A DNA stretch of 64,000 bases from Lutjanus erythropterus (lineage: Eukaryota > Chordata > Actinopteri > Lutjaniformes > Lutjanidae). Below are positions 1 through 22,281 of the stretch, piece after piece; the stretch's first letter is position 1, and every line of letters begins with the position of its first letter. A program made the position numbers and the translations under genes. The notes under the pieces are model-generated. The model was not told the origin of the DNA. It searched no databases and saw only the letters and a program-made list of their open reading frames with translations. Location: positions 32,702,801-32,766,800 of the forward strand of contig CM034597.1 of NCBI GenBank assembly GCA_020091685.1. Reading direction: 5' to 3'.

Positions 1-72
1 CCTTTTTTAACTTGGCTTACTTAGTTGCTGGCCTTCTTTGGAGTGGGAAGACTGGGGGATCACATCTATCTG

Positions 73-130
73 TTATGTCAAGGGTTCCCCTAGACCGGGG
101 CATAACATGATTTGGGAACCCTTGACATAA
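73..130. repeat. 17-bp perfect inverted repeat (hairpin)
   Basis: The arms at 73-89 (TTATGTCAAGGGTTCCC) and 114-130 are exact reverse complements separated by a 24-base loop. The right arm runs straight into sequence resembling the MITE family seen at 62043-62883, so this is probably a terminal or subterminal palindrome of a transposon remnant. A function as an RNA hairpin cannot be excluded, but no transcript is evident. Confidence 0.8.
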
Positions 131-300
131 AACCTCAATAAAATGGTATATTTCAATGTCATTAAGTGTTATTACGCTGTCATAATAATATCATGAAGTC
201 TTATAAAAACATTTGACAGTGTAATAACAGTGTCATGAATAATGTTTATGAATATAATGAATGTTTGCTGCTGGGCAGGTCACATAAAGTGGATTTATTG
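131..300. mobile_element. Fragment of a MITE related to the 62-kb element
   Basis: This stretch contains CATTTGACAGTGTAATAAC and, in the opposite orientation, GTGTTATTACGCTGTCA. Both match the repeated core of the element at 62043-62883 (CATTTGACAGTGTAGTAAC and its sister copy). It is a short, decayed, non-coding copy; boundaries are approximate. Confidence 0.55.
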
Positions 301-1090
301 GAGCTTATTGATGACTGAATGACTTGCTGAGACTAAACCATACAATTAAAGTGCCAGAAAACCAAAAAAAGAACATGGCTAAAAGACTCCATACAGAGCT
401 GTTTGATAATTTTCTTTTGGTTTATTTCTGTAAGCAAGCTCTTGTACACAGCCGTTAAAATCACTGTTGAAAACATATTGACAAATAGAGTGTTATAGGT
501 ACTTTTTTTTTTTTTGTCTGGTTATTGTTGTAACAGACAATCAAATTTGTTTTGTTATTTTTCCCGGACTGCTTCTGTTGTTTGTCTCAGAGCTGAACAG
601 GAGGAGTAATCAACTGTCCTCATCCTCCCCGTGATCCATAATCATGACAGTGCTGCACCATGGGTATTGTGTTTACTATTGATAAAGAGACCAGAGTTAC
701 AGAGAGATACTGCAGAACAGGGTGGAGAAACAAAGGGATATGATGATAAGGTGATTGTGTAATACTGATGTGATTAGTTGCTCTCAGTTAAAAAACATAC
801 ATCCAATCTTATTCTTTATTCTCTGTTTGAAGTTCAAAGACGGAGGTTGAGTTTTTGAAGCATTTGCAAAGTGTTGTGGTTCAACAGCTGCATTGTGATC
901 AAGGTTAAAATAAGACCTTCTTTGTAACTGCTCTGCTGTGCAAGTCTTATATTTCAAGAATGATATAGTCACTGACCTGTTGCTGTTTCTGAAGTAGTGC
1001 ATGTGTTTGGCTTTCAGCTACATTAAACCGTGAAGCAAAAGCTTGAAAGCACCAAAATCAGCCCTGGCTCAATGCTGCAGTGCTGACTGA
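301..1090. other. Intergenic DNA, no gene seen
   Basis: AT-rich sequence with short homopolymer runs. Open frames are short, have no recognisable product and lack convincing splice-site pairs. Nothing supportable was seen here. Confidence 0.6.
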
Positions 1091-1099
1091 ATTACATAA

Positions 1100-1938
1100 T
1101 TGCTAGTATCTCACTGACTGAGATTGATTCGATACGTATCTCGATGTTCAATGATATGATAGAGCTGAATCAAATCAAACCGAATCAATCACTATTTACA
1201 GATTTATAAGCTATGTCACGATATGATACAATACAAGACAATGCATAGTGTGAATCTACATTTTGATTCAATTAATGCTACATTTGTAGAGTGTTATTAG
1301 TTGCAAAAAGAAATCCTGATAGTTTTACTAAATATAGTAACAGGAGAGACAGAGATAAGGTGACATTACAGTGGTCTTATGTGTCTCATGTGTAAATGAG
1401 ATCCTTTGCTGTCACAGTGACATGACGTCTCTGTGGGTCAGACTCGTGGCTCTGTACTCTGCTGTCCGACATGTTTTGCATAAATGATTTGCAGCAGTGT
1501 GTCTCATCTTTCTTGCAAAACCCAAATGTATTCCACACTTGTGCGTTTAGAAAGTTTGGTGGTGCGAGGCGGTACAGTGTCACTTCTGTCGTTGTTTTCA
1601 GTGTGGTGTGTTTAGAGCAAATGAAGGGGAGACAGAGGAGAGGGAGGAGGGAGCGCTTGTTTTGTGTGAGCGCAGCAGCAGGTGTCCAGTGAGAGCGGTG
1701 CAGGCAGAGGCAAGAGGCGAGAGAAAACGGAGGAAAGTTACAGCAGCAGCTTCTTGATGCCAAAAATCAAACATATACACGTCCTAATGAGATGTATCGA
1801 TACCTTTGTGCTACATCGATTTGTTTCAGATTCGTGTTCAGCTTTATACCGATACAGACCACGTGAACCGATGCACTCGTATATTACACATGAAAGTCCA
1901 ATGCATTGGATGCATGAGTGAATCGTTACACCCCTAAT
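1100..1938. mobile_element. hAT-like DNA transposon remnant
   Basis: The right end reads GAATCGTTACACCCCTA, the reverse complement of the TAGGGGTGTAACGATTC terminus that I recognise from non-autonomous hAT elements in fish. The interior has several GATTCGATAC/ATCGATA-type motifs in both orientations, as is usual near the ends of this group. No transposase frame survives and the left end is degraded, so the start is approximate. The short open frames at 1386-1763 and 1471-1692 overlap on opposite strands and are not considered genes. Confidence 0.55.
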
Positions 1939-2439
1939 GATTACACATCTTTAATCTGCCTGGCAAGTCACAAAAATGTAGATGCTGAAAGTATCAGTAA
2001 AATCACCGACAATGTATTCAATTTGTTCTCTGTCAAAATAGACAGTCTTGTAATGCACTGTTCACTGGTAGTCAGACATATGATTTTTCATTTCAGCGCT
2101 TTTTTTGCAGGAGCCTCAGCACAAACTCTTGACTATAGTGTCACATTTCTGCACTTTGTATGCCAGCAACCACTTCCTCACAACTGCAGCGTGGTGCATA
2201 AACGTACTTTTTCATTTACTCAAGGAAATGTTCCTGTAGTCAGGAATTGTCAAAAAAATTTAGTCATATGAAAATGTAATTTCCATGCAGCGACCTCTGA
2301 CTGAAAAATAAAGCCAGCGCAGAATTGCAAAAACCTGAAGTTCCTCAAATAACCACTTGAGTCTAGCTCCAAAAGCAAGTCGATCCCTATAGACAATGTT
2401 AAAATGTCCAAATTTACAGCAGAAATAAGATTTAAAAAA

Positions 2440-2740
2440 AATGCTGCACAATTAATCGAAATTTTATCGAAATCGCAATATGGCTTTCTGTATTTTTCAA
2501 ATTGCAAGAAGTGCAATATTTGGCAAAATGTGTGTCATAAATATTTAAATTAATGAATGTTGTGAGGCAGAGATAAAATTCTACAGACTTAAGAAAACAT
2601 CTTCATTTGGTACAAATTTCTGCAAAAGAAAAATCACACCATAGTCATTTTAACGTGTTCAATCAAACCTCTAATATCGCAAATCATATTACAACTGCAA
2701 TATCAGTCAAAAAAAATAATCACAGTTAGATATTCTTTAA
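2440..2740. mobile_element. Short MITE-like repeat (AATTAATCG type)
   Basis: It begins near GCTGCACAATTAATCGAAAT and carries repeated ATCGAAATCGCAATAT / CTAATATCGCAAATCATAT / CTGCAATATCAGTC motifs. This is the pattern of a common teleost non-autonomous DNA element. It is non-coding; limits are approximate and the family call is from memory. Confidence 0.5.
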
Positions 2741-2744
2741 ACTC

Positions 2745-5050
2745 TAAAAACAATATAGACATTTTAAATGCTTTACAAACAGGTGTAATGGAGATATAAA
2801 TCGTAAATTTGCAGAATTTCTTCCATAGCCTTTTAATCATTTGGGGTATTTGCCCCAGGGGGGCAGCGATTGGCCCCTGTACCCTGTCCAGCGGTGCACG
2901 GAATATAATTGACTTTGTTACAGTTACGCACTCTGTCCATAACTGTTCGTGCTAATTCCTAGGAGTCACGGTTGCCAACAAAGCATCAGCACTGACAACT
3001 GATCCCATCAAGCACCACCTACTCATGGTTTATTCGCTCCCTAAGGTCTAATTATGTTACTGTAATTTACACTTTCATAGCCACAGATAGGTCACACCGA
3101 TCATCATTACATGCTAAACTGATGCTCAGCTTGTAATCTCTTCCACACTGAGATGTGTGTTGGCTGGGTTTGCAGTCTACTGGCCCAGATACGCTTGTGT
3201 TGTGTCTGCTGAGCAGGGTGCTGTCCCACATTCACTCCGCTCTTCATTCCCTCAGTGACCAACACATCGACAACAACAGCAAAGTTAATGGATGTGCAGT
3301 GTCATGGTGGGTGACTCCATCCCACCAGCGCCCCAGATACAACACATCTGAAGAGAGCAGTGGTTTTCTCGTGAGCAGAAATAGCACCACGCGTTATTAT
3401 TCTGTTTATAGTTTTCAGTCAGTCATTCTTCACTTTGTGTGACTCATCGCCGTTAAAGCAGCTGCAACATCTGACCTAGGACATGATGAATTGTAAAGTT
3501 TTAGTTGTTGAGCCAAGTTCTCTGCCATTTGCAAAGCAATTAACTGACTTTGTCCAGACAGTTATTTTGAATTTCATTACATTTCTTGCTTCCCTTGTCC
3601 GAAAATGGAATTTTGAAGCAGAGTGATGACTCACCCCATATTGAGGACGGGGTTTTCATTTATTAGAGACTTTGCATTTTTGTCTGGTTTCATTGCTGTT
3701 ATGAAACGGCATTGCAATCGAGGTCAATCCGCCTGTCTGATGAGTGGATGAATGCATTTTCATGGCTCTAATACCCGTCTGGTATTATGAGAGTGAAGTC
3801 ATGGTAGCACACAAAATATAGATGCAGATTCGTTTTTAATCGTAAAATATAGGGGGGAGGTTACATTCATGTGGAACACAGTAACATACAATATAGTTCG
3901 ATATGTTCTTCAGCCAGTTTTGTTGAATTTACAACACTTTGGCCTGTACAGTACACATGCAATAAAGAAAATACTTGTCTCTCCTGAAATCTTTTCAGTC
4001 AGCTTATTTAAAAGGAGTGCAAATGCTGAGGGAGCACATTTCAAACACATTTGTAATGTTACTGACATATTCTAGATTTAAGTTGTTTTTTGCAGTCATA
4101 ACACACTGTACAAGTAAAGAATATGTAACTACTTATTCTGAGTATTGCATCATGCTGGAAATAATGGCAAAATTTGCACAACACATTTTTCGACTCAGAA
4201 CAGATTCCATGGGGTTGGACTTGCTTTCAGGTCACTACTTGCAGGACTGGATTGACGTGTCATATTCAGCTTCATGGATCCCTGATGAATAATTATAAAG
4301 TACATTTTAGCAAGATAGTGATGTAATCTAGTGCAATTTCCATTTTACTAAGATATTTCAGTGACTTTTTAGGCAGCACGTCCAAACTTCATCCAAAAAA
4401 TGAGTCATTTTGTTAAACTGTCCAAAGAAACTGATTTACAAATCTGCATTGAATGATGCTACTGGTACTGGTTGTTCAGTGATATGCCCAAACAAACCTA
4501 ATTAAAAATATATGAATGATAAATTACTACAGAATCCTGACCAGCCAATGTGTGCTGCCTTTACCATATAGACCAAGTTCAACAGGGATGATTACACATT
4601 TCCACTTCCTGAATAGTGTGACTTGAAAGCAAAAAAAAAAAAAGAACCCAACCCTTCACTATACTCCACATTTAATGTTACATAGATACCTGCAAGAGTT
4701 GACAATACACAGGATTATGTAGGTATATCAATATCTAAGTGCAAACTAGTTTGGCACAGTTTCAGATATTAAGTGTTCACTCACTTTTATTGTTCATCGT
4801 AAACGCACAAACTACCACAACAGGTCTAGTCACCTGCATACGACAGTGTCTTATTTCACAAAGAACAGAAGATAAGTGGAGACAGTGCTGGACGATAAAA
4901 GGAACATGATATTTATCTCAACATCTTTCATTCCTGATGATGGAATAAAGTCAACTCAGTGCTTTTGGTCAAGCGGGTGTGTTCATCAGTTTGATTGATG
5001 AATCTTCTTTCACCGGTGCATTGTAGCTCTGGTGTGATAGGAATGTGAAA
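2745..5050. other. Intergenic DNA, no gene seen
   Basis: Mostly AT-rich non-coding sequence. Open frames such as 3155-3442 and 3975-4292 (plus strand) show no recognisable domain and no good splice context. No RNA gene was recognised. Confidence 0.55.
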
Positions 5051-5059
5051 GTGTGATAT

Positions 5060-5810
5060 GGTATGGAGAATGTGGTGTGGCACTTTTCTATACACAGAGC
5101 TGGCCTGGCTCGACTCGGTTTGGCGTGGCCAGTCAACCCAGCACGGTAGAGGTTTTCATTTCTATTATAATGGGTCTACCCACTTGAGGGTCGTCTTTTA
5201 CCTGAAGACGGGCTCGAGGAAGCTCAAGTCGAACTGCTGAAAACTGATGGATAAACAGTTCATATACGTCTCTGGGACAAACACGCTGTTTCCTTAAATT
5301 CCTCACAATAAAAGTCCTTTGCTGTTTTGGCATTAAAACACCTCTATTATGAAGCAGCAAAAACAGGAAATGTTTTCATTCAGGGGGTTTCATCAGCAGT
5401 GACACGATTCCTACACAGCTGAAAGCAAATGTGAAACGGTAAAATAATGCAGATACTTGAAAGTACAAACCGCGACAGAAGAGAGAAACTGCATTTCAAA
5501 ACATAAAGATTCTGTTAGAAGCTACAAAAGTACTGAGAGCTGAACATAAAGAGACTTTAAGAAACATCTTTCTCTCTGCTCCCCTGCACACATGAGCCCA
5601 GTATCACAACACTCGTTTGTTAGGAGTGGGAGAAAAGAGACGTGTCACCACAGACCACTTGGAAGTGGGTCGGGCTCACTTTGGCCAAACTCCAGAGTAG
5701 GCCAGAGTAGTCTTGGGTGTAGCTCGGTGTGCTGACAGTGATAATGGAAATGAAATTCGGCGCATTATGGTGTGGCTCGGCATGGCCAAAAGTCCTGGTG
5801 CAAAAGGCCC
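5060..5810. mobile_element. Inverted-repeat element with GGCTCGGC-type arms
   Basis: The left part carries CTGGCTCGACTCGG ... TTTTCATTTCTATTATAATG. The right part carries CATTATGGTGTGGCTCGGCATGGCC and ATAATGGAAATGAAA, which is the same pair of motifs inverted. The arrangement suggests a non-autonomous DNA transposon with long imperfect inverted ends. The interior is non-coding. It lies beyond the predicted rgs8 poly(A) site. Confidence 0.55.
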
Positions 5811-6214
5811 ATATGAGTAGGCACGAGGAAAAAAAGGTGGAATGATGGCCGATTCAAAATAGAGTGAAGAGAGAGTGTCAAATAAACATAAATGTTTATG
5901 TCTGACCACAAATAAAAGACATCTGTGGCTTTAGCAATGACTGAAAACAGCTAACATCAGCTAAAAAATATATGACACTGAAATGCATAAATTTAAGGGC
6001 CTGCTGTAGTTACTGTTCTATTCTGAATATTTCTATTCATTGTGTTTATCTTGGGATATGTAATTAACAATCCTCAACTGAACCTTCATGCACTTCAAAA
6101 CAGTTCTACCTTTCAGCTAAATTTCACTTCATTCTCAAGTCAGTATTTAGGAGGTGTAACTGAAAACAAGCGCAAATTCTAGCTGTGACAAGCTATTACC
6201 TAACTAACCTACTG

Positions 6215-6515
6215 CAAAGCTCTGTGACAAACAGTGCATGAGTTAGGAAAGGGGGCGTAGCAAACCATCACCAGTGGACAATGAATGCTTAGTCCATGAA
6301 GAAGTGGCTAAGGTATACAGGCGAGGCCAACTGGCAATATTGAAACAAGGAGAGATGAGTGATGCCTCCCACGATGCTCTATGACAAACAGTTAATGACT
6401 TATGGAAGGATGTGTGGTTTAAGTGTAGGGGGCAGAGCATTGGTCATTTACAACCGAGCAGTGGTGCCTCCCACAAGTCTACAACAAACAGTTAAAACTT
6501 AGTTTGGTCGTGCTG
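6215..6515. repeat. Diverged three-fold direct repeat
   Basis: Three related segments share CT(C)T-TGACAAACAGT followed by an ATGA(C/G)TTA-like tail, at about 6220, 6375 and 6480. Two of them are preceded by TGCCTCCCAC. Spacing is uneven (about 155 and 100 bases), so this is an old repeat rather than a clean satellite. No coding potential was recognised. Confidence 0.45.
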
Positions 6516-6981
6516 CGTGAATCCATTTAAAAGTTATGCACCTTTATGTGATAGGCCACACCCACCCCTTTTTGCAGGTTGTCATGATCAGTTAATCAGC
6601 AGTCCTTTGGCTCCTAATCAATGTTTCCCCTTAATTTTGTGCAGGTCTGTGAATTTTTTTGAGTCTTTTTGCAATAGGCCACTCCCTTTACCATTTTACC
6701 AAATCTGCACAAACACAAACACACACCTGGCCTCCTGACAGACAGACAGAGTGACATATGGAGCTGCTGGCTGCAGCTAATGAATATTTACAGGAAATGG
6801 TTTCATAAGATCAAGAAGTGAGAATTGTGTCATTTCAGTTGTTTTTTGTTGTTCTCATCTTTTGTTGTTGAACCAGTGTACATTTTAATGACATGGTAAA
6901 TGTCTGATTTCTTCTGATGCATTTAAAAGAAATAGCTGGTGTGCTTTGTGGTAAATATAGTTATCGCAGGATACAGTAATT

Positions 6982-6987
6982 TTTATT
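6982..6987 (-). other. Candidate poly(A) signal of rgs8
   Basis: TTTATT on the plus strand reads AATAAA on the minus strand, about 270 bases downstream of the rgs8 stop codon at 7255. It is the nearest canonical hexamer I noticed and would give a short 3' UTR. Alternative distal sites are possible. Confidence 0.45.
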
Positions 6988-7254
6988 GTGATAACATTTT
7001 CAGACACATCGCCCAGCACCAAGTCAAAGTAAAATGATTAGCTTATCCTCATCCATTCTCCTCCTACAGTTCAGTCCACCACGCCTGTTCTAGAGGGATT
7101 GCATGCATGGAGCTGGTGTAGACAAAGAAAACAGTCAAGCATGTCGCCCCATCTTTGCAGATTCACAGTATTCAGAGATGATGTCACAGGGTTAATGAAT
7201 GATTTTACAGTGTAGGTCCAGATTTAGGTCCTCTGCGGTCTTCATCAGAGTCGG

Positions 7255-15962
<8,708 letters not shown>

Positions 15963-15989
15963 GGTGCTGATCCTGCTGAAAAAAAACAA

Positions 15990-17560
15990 ACAATACTTAA
16001 TGTTTTCTTCTGACTGTATTGCAGCACACAACTAAAAGTTTAGGACAGTAGATTGTGGGTATAAAATATGAAAAAATAAAGAAATGTGACCTAAAAAATG
16101 CAATAATCTAAATAGAAATCTTGTCCTGCTTCTTTTTAACTCTTTAACATACGACTCATTGTAACTCTACCTGGGAAAATGTGAACACAGGCTTGTTTCA
16201 TTTGATTTCACACAGAATCTGACCTGGTGGCAACCATTAAGAAGAACTATAATAGCTTTTAAGCTTCTGAGGATGGTTTCTCAAGTACAACTCTAATAAT
16301 ATCAAGTTTAGTTGATTAGAAAGGTTTGTTTGAAATAATTGCAAAAATACTTCAACTTCCTTTTCAATTTCAGTCAGTTCAAATGAATAGTTTTTTTCTG
16401 TAGTGCACCTTAAAATGCATTTTAACACTGCCGTCATATTTTAGCTGTTTCTAAGGTGGCTAATCGTATGTTTGAGCTTCATGTAGCTGGCCTGTCCCTT
16501 TAGATATTTAGACTATGCATACGGTCTGCGAGGCCCTGATGAATAAACTGATTGTAAGAAACAAGATGCAGAGAGACAAAGGCCAAGCTGACTGGACAGG
16601 ACGGGTCTGGACTGTGACAGGTGCAACTCCATATGCAAAAAGCTGATTCAGTATATGGCTCTGCCTCATCGAGAAGGGGGCTTCAAACATGCCTGATACC
16701 CAAATTCACATCCAGTCGGCGTTCGCTTGAATTTAGTTTAAGAAAACCTCCCACGTGACAATTCCTAACTGCACCTGGGTTCTATGGAGGCTGAGATACA
16801 GAGACAGCACTCTGATAATTTCACTAACATTACCACAGTTTGCATTAACTCAGTGTGCTCTGTAGCTCTGTGCTCTCCATTTCATTTCTGTAGATGTAAT
16901 AGATGCTCCACTGTTCAGCTAATTAGAAGGATCAAACAGAATAAATGCCACAATAAAATATAGTTTGGTTTATTTATTTGTGGCAATGAAAAACAGACAT
17001 TCAATGTTAATTGTTAGTCTTTAAGATGGCCTTTATTATTTTAAAAAAGGTGCTTTTCTGAAACATATTTGGACACACACAATGAACCATATCCCCGTCT
17101 CTCATGACAAGCTGTCCCGTCTTATTTGTACACTGCTGCTGTCATGTACTGTTCATCAGGGTTATGCCTTCGGGACACATGGGTCGCTCCAGATGGGGCA
17201 TGGTTGTAAAGATGCTCCATCAAAGGCCAAACCTTTCTGTAAAAGTCTGTCTATTTCACCAGAAAAACTTATGAAAACCACTGGATGGAAAGCAAAATAA
17301 TACCTCTTGATACCTCCAGGTAAAATCCTCCTGGCTGCACTCTTTAGTGTGAGGGGCTATGATGGTGGAAATCATTTAATATTGCAAATCATTTTTTAAA
17401 ATATAAAATTTATGTTGTCCCCATCTGACAATAAAATTAAGCAATTCAAAGTCAAAAAAAGGCTTTATATGTGTCTGAGCTTAAAAACAAACCCTACGAC
17501 CTAAAATACTTACATTTACATGATGCTTCCTTGGCTTTTATACAGTATGTGTAATCTTTA
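15990..17560. other. Upstream of rgs8 coding exons (likely 5' intron), no gene seen
   Basis: AT-rich DNA with a poly-pyrimidine tract immediately upstream of the exon acceptor at 15976. Short frames such as 17082-17300 (plus) and 16237-16437 (minus) are unsupported. If the first exon is near 32.5 kb this is intron. Confidence 0.5.
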
Positions 17561-17564
17561 TTTA

Positions 17565-17720
17565 ATTAGGTTATCTCATTGAGATCAAGATCTCTTTTGC
17601 AAGGGAGCTGAGTACAGCAGAGAGACACAAAAACAAACATGGCCAGACACAACAAAAAGACAAAATCATACAAAGAACATAGCCAGACACAACAACAGCA
17701 CATACATCAGCAGAGACAGT
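17565..17720. repeat. Dispersed repeat with CATTGAGATCAAGATCTCTT
   Basis: The motif TCTCATTGAGATCAAGATCT is followed by AAGGGAGCTGAG and an internal imperfect duplication (GGCCAGACACAACAAAAAGA / AGCCAGACACAACAACAGCA). This order is familiar from teleost retroposons. It is non-coding. Confidence 0.5.
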
Positions 17721-17724
17721 AGAA

Positions 17725-20700
17725 CTGGCCATGATGAGGAGTGGTTTTAAATTTGTGAGCAGAAGAGATAAACTGTACAGGAGACCTTTATAAATCCAAA
17801 TAATAGGATGTAGCTCTTATTGCTAATGAGGACCAGCCTACTTTTTTCAAATAGCACTCTGTGTTTCCATCCAAACATCGCATATTTTAACTGGATTCCA
17901 GGTAAATGGGTAAAAGAATTCTCCACTGCAGATGAAAAAAAAAAAAAATGCCAGTTGTACCTCAAACTGTGAAAAACAATGTAGAAAACATGATGGATTT
18001 ATGAAATGTGTTTGTTTTCTGTATTAATGTGAGGAAGATTAGATCAGATCATGGGAGCAATGAGGACAGTGAGCAGAAATGGATCCGCGTGCACACGCCT
18101 GAAGCTCAAGCGGCGCGACACGAGATATACGAGATCTCACATTACCTTCACACCTGTGTTTACATGCTACCTGGAAGCAACTCAGACAACAGAGAGAGAT
18201 ATGCTCAGAAACAGTGACTTGTTATGCGCACAGTTGACTTTGCAAACTTTCAACAAAGAAGAAGATGTTATGTGGATCTGGTCTGAGAGGCTACAGTTGA
18301 CTTTTAGGCTAAAAACATGGCCTCAAACTGCCCCTCTGCATGCTGAATGTCATGGTCTGATAAAGCCAACAGAACCACATCATCTGCAAAAAACTCAAAC
18401 TCAACCTGACTGCGCCTTGAGATCCTGTCCATGAATATCACAAACAGCCAGTATTACAACTTGTCAACATCCACTGAAAACATGTGTACATTGAAGCCAT
18501 TTTACAGACGTGCACACAGTTTTTCAATACGCACATAAAAATACATTGATGGAAACACCACTATACAACAAGGACGATATTTTTCTCCAGTAATGGCGAA
18601 GGCATCAAGTTGTTTTAAGGAAGAATATCTCTTGATGGTTGACTGTACAAACATTTTCTGTCCTCACGCTTCAGTCTGATATAAGGAGCCTACTTTTATC
18701 TTTATTTTTGTAACAGATCTGTTATATAAAAGTCTCTGGTGTAATCTAAAGGACAATGACAATTTTACATCAACATGCATCTGTCTATTCACCCATCCAT
18801 CCCTCCATTCATAGTATTTGTTCCCCTTAAAAGCTACTATTTCACGATCTTTGTCGTGTTCCTGTCTCTTGTGTCGTGTCGGTGCAGAAGTGGAATTGGA
18901 GCAGCGGTTTGTTTTGATGCTTGGAACCTTGAATTGGGAACATTGCATGAAATGTACTGTTCATTAGCCAACTGAAAGCCATTCGCTGGAATTAATAGGC
19001 TTCAAAGTGTTGTGTCCTCCATTTACCTCTGACAGGTTGTTTTGAGGTATTTTATACACATATGTGTGGGTGTGTGCGCATCAGACACAGTATGTGCATT
19101 TGCGTTCCGCCTGGAGCAATATATCGGGTCTCTGATATTGCCTTCAAATGAAAATTAAATGGCATTTTGTTTTTCCATCAAGTGTGAATTTCAGAGAGGT
19201 AAATATATCAATTTTTACATAAAGAACATGAGTCTAAAAAAACATCACATCACACTCTGCAGTTGTTTGGATGTTAGTGGAGAGTTAATAGCTTACATGC
19301 TGTTACGAAAGCCTGTCTAATCAATCAAGAATAAATGTGTGGAAGCGCTGAAACACTGAAGTTTTTGCAGCTTGCTTTGGATGCAGTGTTGTTGAAATTC
19401 TTCCTGCCCTAGAAACACCCGTGTTATGCATCAGATGTTATGTATAAAACAGATGCACTGGACTGGAAGGGCAGTTTGTCATCTGTGTGAGTCATAATCT
19501 CAAGGTGCACTTCATTTGTTAATGAATAGTTATTTTCAGCGGGGGTTTGCAAAAATAATGGGCAGAGATATTTTGAGTATAGCAGACTACATCCAGGATG
19601 TGAATTTAGTGAAGTTCACTAGTGAGGGTCGAGTTTTACGTCAGATTTCTCTTGTCATTTTGTGGAAGATTATAAAAGAGTGATGACTTTCTCTTGTAAT
19701 CATAGAAACAACGCCAACACTTGTAAAACTAGTGCTGTTCTTAAAGTCCTGCAGCCACGGAGGTTAAACATGTAAAGTTAAGGATGAAATTCACACAAAA
19801 AAATCACAGAATCACCAAATTCTAAGTTTTTTTTCCCAGAGCTTGAATGTGCTTATGCAGTACCTGCATTCAATTCTTTTTGTACCTAGATTTAGAAAAG
19901 AAGAAAAAAAAAATATATACGGCTCTCTGGCATTGTTTATCCTTGCCTCAACATTGTTTGAATTTATCTGGACAACTTTTAATGCTCCATCCACGCGAAA
20001 CACCAGTATATTCTAGGTTTTAACACGGTTTCTAATAGTGAGCAAATTTTCAAACTTCTGTTTGCTGCTGCCTCTGATAAATTCAATTTATTAATATTCA
20101 TTCATATATCTTGCATGACTGATCTGTACTTCTTTGCTTTCCTAGATTCTCAGACTGTGGTAGGTGTACCACTGCTGGTAGGTGAGCTCCTTCAAGCGGT
20201 ACATGGAGGAAATAAAAATACAGAAACGCTCTAAACTTATTTCAACTTATATATGTTTCAGTATCAACTTGTTACGGAGTCTCAATCATGCACGTAGCAC
20301 AATGCATGTGTCGTCCATGATTACCAGTGGTTACAAGCTAAAATGTGATGGCAAGATAGTAAGCGGAGGTAACATGAAGAGACTAATTATAAATGTTTCA
20401 AAAATACTGCAATTGTGCCTCTAAATGGGAATTATTACGAAGAGAAGTTAAGCTGCTGTGTTGAAAATAAAGTGAATGACTGTGAACAGAGTGTTTGTGG
20501 CTTCTTAGGGAGCGCCAGTGAAGTGTCCAGATCATCTGGTACAACCAAACAGCACAAAACAGAGAAGTAGTACTTGGAGAGCTCACTATTTTCCACGGCG
20601 GAACATGATATAAAACGTTTTGAGAAACAATGTTGTAGCTTCTTATAATTTTTTAAAACAAGTCTTTGTATATCTTTTCATAGTGTATCTTCTCTCAGCA

Positions 20701-22270
20701 TCTTTTTGTTTTATGTAAAGCCACTCTGAATTGTTCCTGACAGGTGCAGAGAAGATAAACCTGGCTTGTCTTGCTTTGCCACTGTTAAATTCTAAGATGT
20801 TCATTCATGGATTGCATAAATTAGAGGTTGTTCCATGCAGTGTGCATGTGCATCATCGTATTGTCAGACTGCAATTAGTAATTTAAATTCCATGTCAACA
20901 TTTGTCTGAATTTTTGTGTGGCATTAACATCGCACAATGGACAGCAGCATTAATACATTATTATTAGAGGTGGAAACCTGCCTTCAGCCAGTTATAACGG
21001 TTGAATTTGTATGTGTGTCAGCATGTGCCTTTTTCAGCAGACTAAGGTCATCTAGTGAAGCTGATGAGGAGAGACATGGACATATTGATAAGCCTGTTTG
21101 GTGTGTGCCAAACTGTCAATAACACAACAGACTTCTCCCTCCGCTCCCTCCTTATGCCTTCTGTCCTCGCTTCGTCTTCCTTTGACAAATCTGTATCTCT
21201 CTGGCTGTTGTGAGCTGCATTCTTCATCCGTGGTATGGTGCAGACACGTGCTGCTGCTGAGCTATTTATAAACATCCCTGACAAATCCATGTAGTCAGGA
21301 GGAAGCAGTGCATGTTCTATTCAGCCATGCAGCAAGGCCGACTCCTGGAGGAAAGAGGCTAAAAACAGCAACAGCACTCTAATGTCTCAGATATACACAA
21401 GTACGCCTCATGAATCTAAAAGCCCAGGCAACATCCGCTAGACCTCCAGTATCTCAGATGCCTGTTGGGGCTGGTGGCTTAAGAAGTAAAAATCTAGATC
21501 ATAGAAGTTGTGTGTGTATGTGTGTGTATGAACATCTTCTTTGATGTTACCTAACTTGGTGCAATGCAGGTTTTCAGATTTCCCTCCATGTCCTCATTTC
21601 TGGAAGCTGACAGAAGAGACCCTGCAGTTTTATGGCTATGTGTAGCATTAGCTGACATGCTGCAAAGTGATTATGAAACGGGGATTGTATAATAATGAAG
21701 GGTCACGCTGATCTACACAAGGAAAATATCATGCTTAAAAACTGTAAACAGATTTTATTTTGAAGTTTCTTTTTCCAAAGTCAGTTATGCATATTGTGGT
21801 GGAAAAAAACCCCAACAAATTTGCTTCATGCCAATAAATTTAAAGTGTGCTATACATAGCATGATAACGTATGCATTTATGTCTAGGTGCACGTATCTGC
21901 ACTGACGTTCACGCTGACGTTAAAGGCAAAAAGACAGAGACCGTGGTTGTATGTCACGTCATCTCTCTAGATATAAGAGCATCTCAAGCGCAGGTCAAAT
22001 CCCTGTTCTCGCTCCAGTTGAGTGCAACTAAAAATAGCAACTTGTCAAGTTGAATTTTTGGACTGTTTGGGTTGTGCCCCGTTATAGCAGATCACGTTTT
22101 TGTCCTTAATCTGGGACAATCCTTCAGTCTATGTCACACTGTTTTTTATATAGCACTACATGTTAATTTGGTACAGATACTATCCTATACAAAACTTATA
22201 TTCCAGGCAAAAACAATGACAGTTATCAAACTTTTTCTATATGTTACATTTGTAAAACAGTAGACAGCTC
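17725..22270. other. Gene-poor stretch, one possible hAT scrap
   Basis: No exon or RNA gene could be supported. Around 20150-20220 the phrase TTCTCAGACTGTGGTAGG followed by ACCACTGCTGGTAGGTGAGC resembles the end of a degraded hAT element. The 127-codon plus frame at 18051-18434 shows no recognisable domain. Confidence 0.45.
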
Positions 22271-22281
22271 AACACTTCTAG

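Noticed and set aside
1386..1780. Three overlapping open frames on both strands
   Set aside because: Inside a hAT-like remnant, mutually overlapping, no homology.
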